NCBI GenBank assembly: GCA_017536845.1
Contig: JAFWCP010000069.1
Span: 1 to 5,496, forward strand
DNA: 5,496 bases
Origin: Solobacterium sp.
Lineage (GTDB): Bacteria > Bacillota_I > Bacilli_A > Erysipelotrichales > Erysipelotrichaceae
Reading direction: 5' to 3'
In this document: positions 5,286-5,496 of the stretch, in pieces
Layout of the letters: each line of letters begins with the position of its first letter
Numbering within the stretch: the stretch's first letter is position 1
Position numbers and translations under genes: made by a program
Notes under the pieces: generated by a model
The model's database searches: none
What the model saw: the letters and a program-made list of their open reading frames with translations, nothing else
Told to the model about the DNA's origin: nothing

Positions 5286-5496
5286 TCAAGTGTCTAACAA
5301 TTGTTCTTTTACAGGAACATCTTGTTCTTTTACAGGAACATCAGGTTTTATCAATAAATCCTCTTTTGCAGAAGTGTGGTGACTCAGATTAAGATGGATC
5401 AATTCAACCTTCGCTATCATCTTCTTCATAGAAGATTTCAGGCATTCTTGATGTTCTGAAGAAGTCTCTGTATCTGAGACGTACTTTCTTCCTGAC
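5286..5496 (-). CDS. Partial hypothetical protein, 3' end only, with duplicated C-terminal heptapeptide
   Basis: An open frame enters from the right edge and runs 69 codons on the minus strand (first whole codon at 5495) to a TGA at 5286-5288. It reads SGRKYVSDTETSSEHQECLK..., then MKKMIAKVELIHLNLSHHTS, and ends KPDVPVKEQDVPVKEQLLDT. The product is unrecognised; the visible part is polar and Lys/Glu-rich, with no membrane segment or known motif. Support for coding comes from the uninterrupted frame, Firmicutes-like codons in the last third, and the fact that the 21-bp tandem duplication inside it preserves the frame. Against it, the other two minus-strand frames are also open for the first 18 to 30 codons at the edge, so the frame is not certain; one of them ends at 5404 with MPEIFYEEDDSEG. 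It would precede the XRE gene by 33 nt. The start lies outside the window. Confidence 0.4.
   Translation of the reverse strand, partial: SGRKYVSDTETSSEHQECLKSSMKKMIAKVELIHLNLSHHTSAKEDLLIKPDVPVKEQDVPVKEQLLDT
5301..5342. repeat. Perfect 21-bp tandem duplication (two copies)
   Basis: Copies at 5301-5321 and 5322-5342 are identical. The unit begins TTGTTCTTTT and ends AGGAACATC on the plus strand. Read on the minus strand in the open frame ending at 5286, each copy encodes DVPVKEQ. Each copy also contains the inverted pair TGTTC-N8-GAACA (5302-5319 and 5323-5340), and the 21-bp period equals two helical turns. The unit could therefore be a coding repeat, a doubled operator for the XRE gene starting at 5252, or both. 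The identity of the copies suggests a recent duplication. Confidence 0.85.
5421..5464. repeat. 8-bp inverted repeat with 28-nt spacer
   Basis: CTTCTTCA (5421-5428) is perfectly complementary to TGAAGAAG (5457-5464). It lies in TCT/AGA-rich sequence within the partial right-edge frame. The low complexity makes a chance match quite possible, and no T-run follows on either strand, so I do not call it a terminator. Confidence 0.25.

Noticed and set aside
5404..5496. Alternative partial frame ending MPEIFYEEDDSEG on the minus strand
   Set aside because: It is only 30 codons long and stops before the tandem repeat. The longer 69-codon frame is preferred because it stays open through the in-frame duplication, but this alternative cannot be excluded without sequence to the right.
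1..5496. tRNA, rRNA, CRISPR array, insertion sequence or integrase attachment site
   Set aside because: I saw no cloverleaf, no regularly spaced repeat array beyond the single 21-bp tandem pair, and no transposase or integrase motif.

Overview
The window looks like a Firmicutes-type anaerobe. I infer this from the strong AGGAGG-type ribosome binding sites, the oxygen-sensitive 2-oxoacid:ferredoxin oxidoreductase, the two-domain ACT protein usually seen beside it, and the low-GC-type promoter. Clostridia or Erysipelotrichia would fit, but I cannot fix the species.

The left three quarters (23-4139) is one tight minus-strand operon, transcribed right to left: iorA, iorB, paaK, then a small double-ACT-domain protein. 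The gaps are 3, 30 and 16 nt, each gene has a good Shine-Dalgarno sequence, and a convincing sigma-A-type promoter (4165-4193) sits just upstream of iorA. IorAB oxidatively decarboxylates aryl-pyruvates (transaminated Trp, Phe and Tyr) to aryl-acetyl-CoA and reduces ferredoxin. PaaK interconverts aryl-acetyl-CoA and the free arylacetate. The ACT protein probably senses an aromatic amino acid or a related ligand. The cassette can be read as aromatic amino acid fermentation to indole-, phenyl- and hydroxyphenylacetate, or in reverse as arylacetate salvage into aromatic amino acids. The sequence alone does not settle the direction.

The AT-rich divergent intergenic region (4140-4365) holds the ior promoter and two perfect dyad symmetries, 4301-4319 and 4331-4345. 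The second lies directly before the ribosome binding site of the next gene.

The right quarter (4366-5496) is different in character: AT-richer, small genes, and no product I can name. A plus-strand gene (4366-4692) encodes a small secreted protein. It converges on, and overlaps by 8 nt, a minus-strand gene for another small secreted protein (4685-5068). That gene starts inside, and out of frame with, a minus-strand XRE-family helix-turn-helix regulator (4956-5252). A partial minus-strand reading frame enters from the right edge (5286-5496). Its C-terminus carries a perfect in-frame 21-bp tandem duplication (DVPVKEQ twice). These genes look accessory and possibly remodelled. The most unusual points are the 113-nt out-of-frame overlap between regulator and secreted protein, and the tandem repeat just upstream of the regulator.
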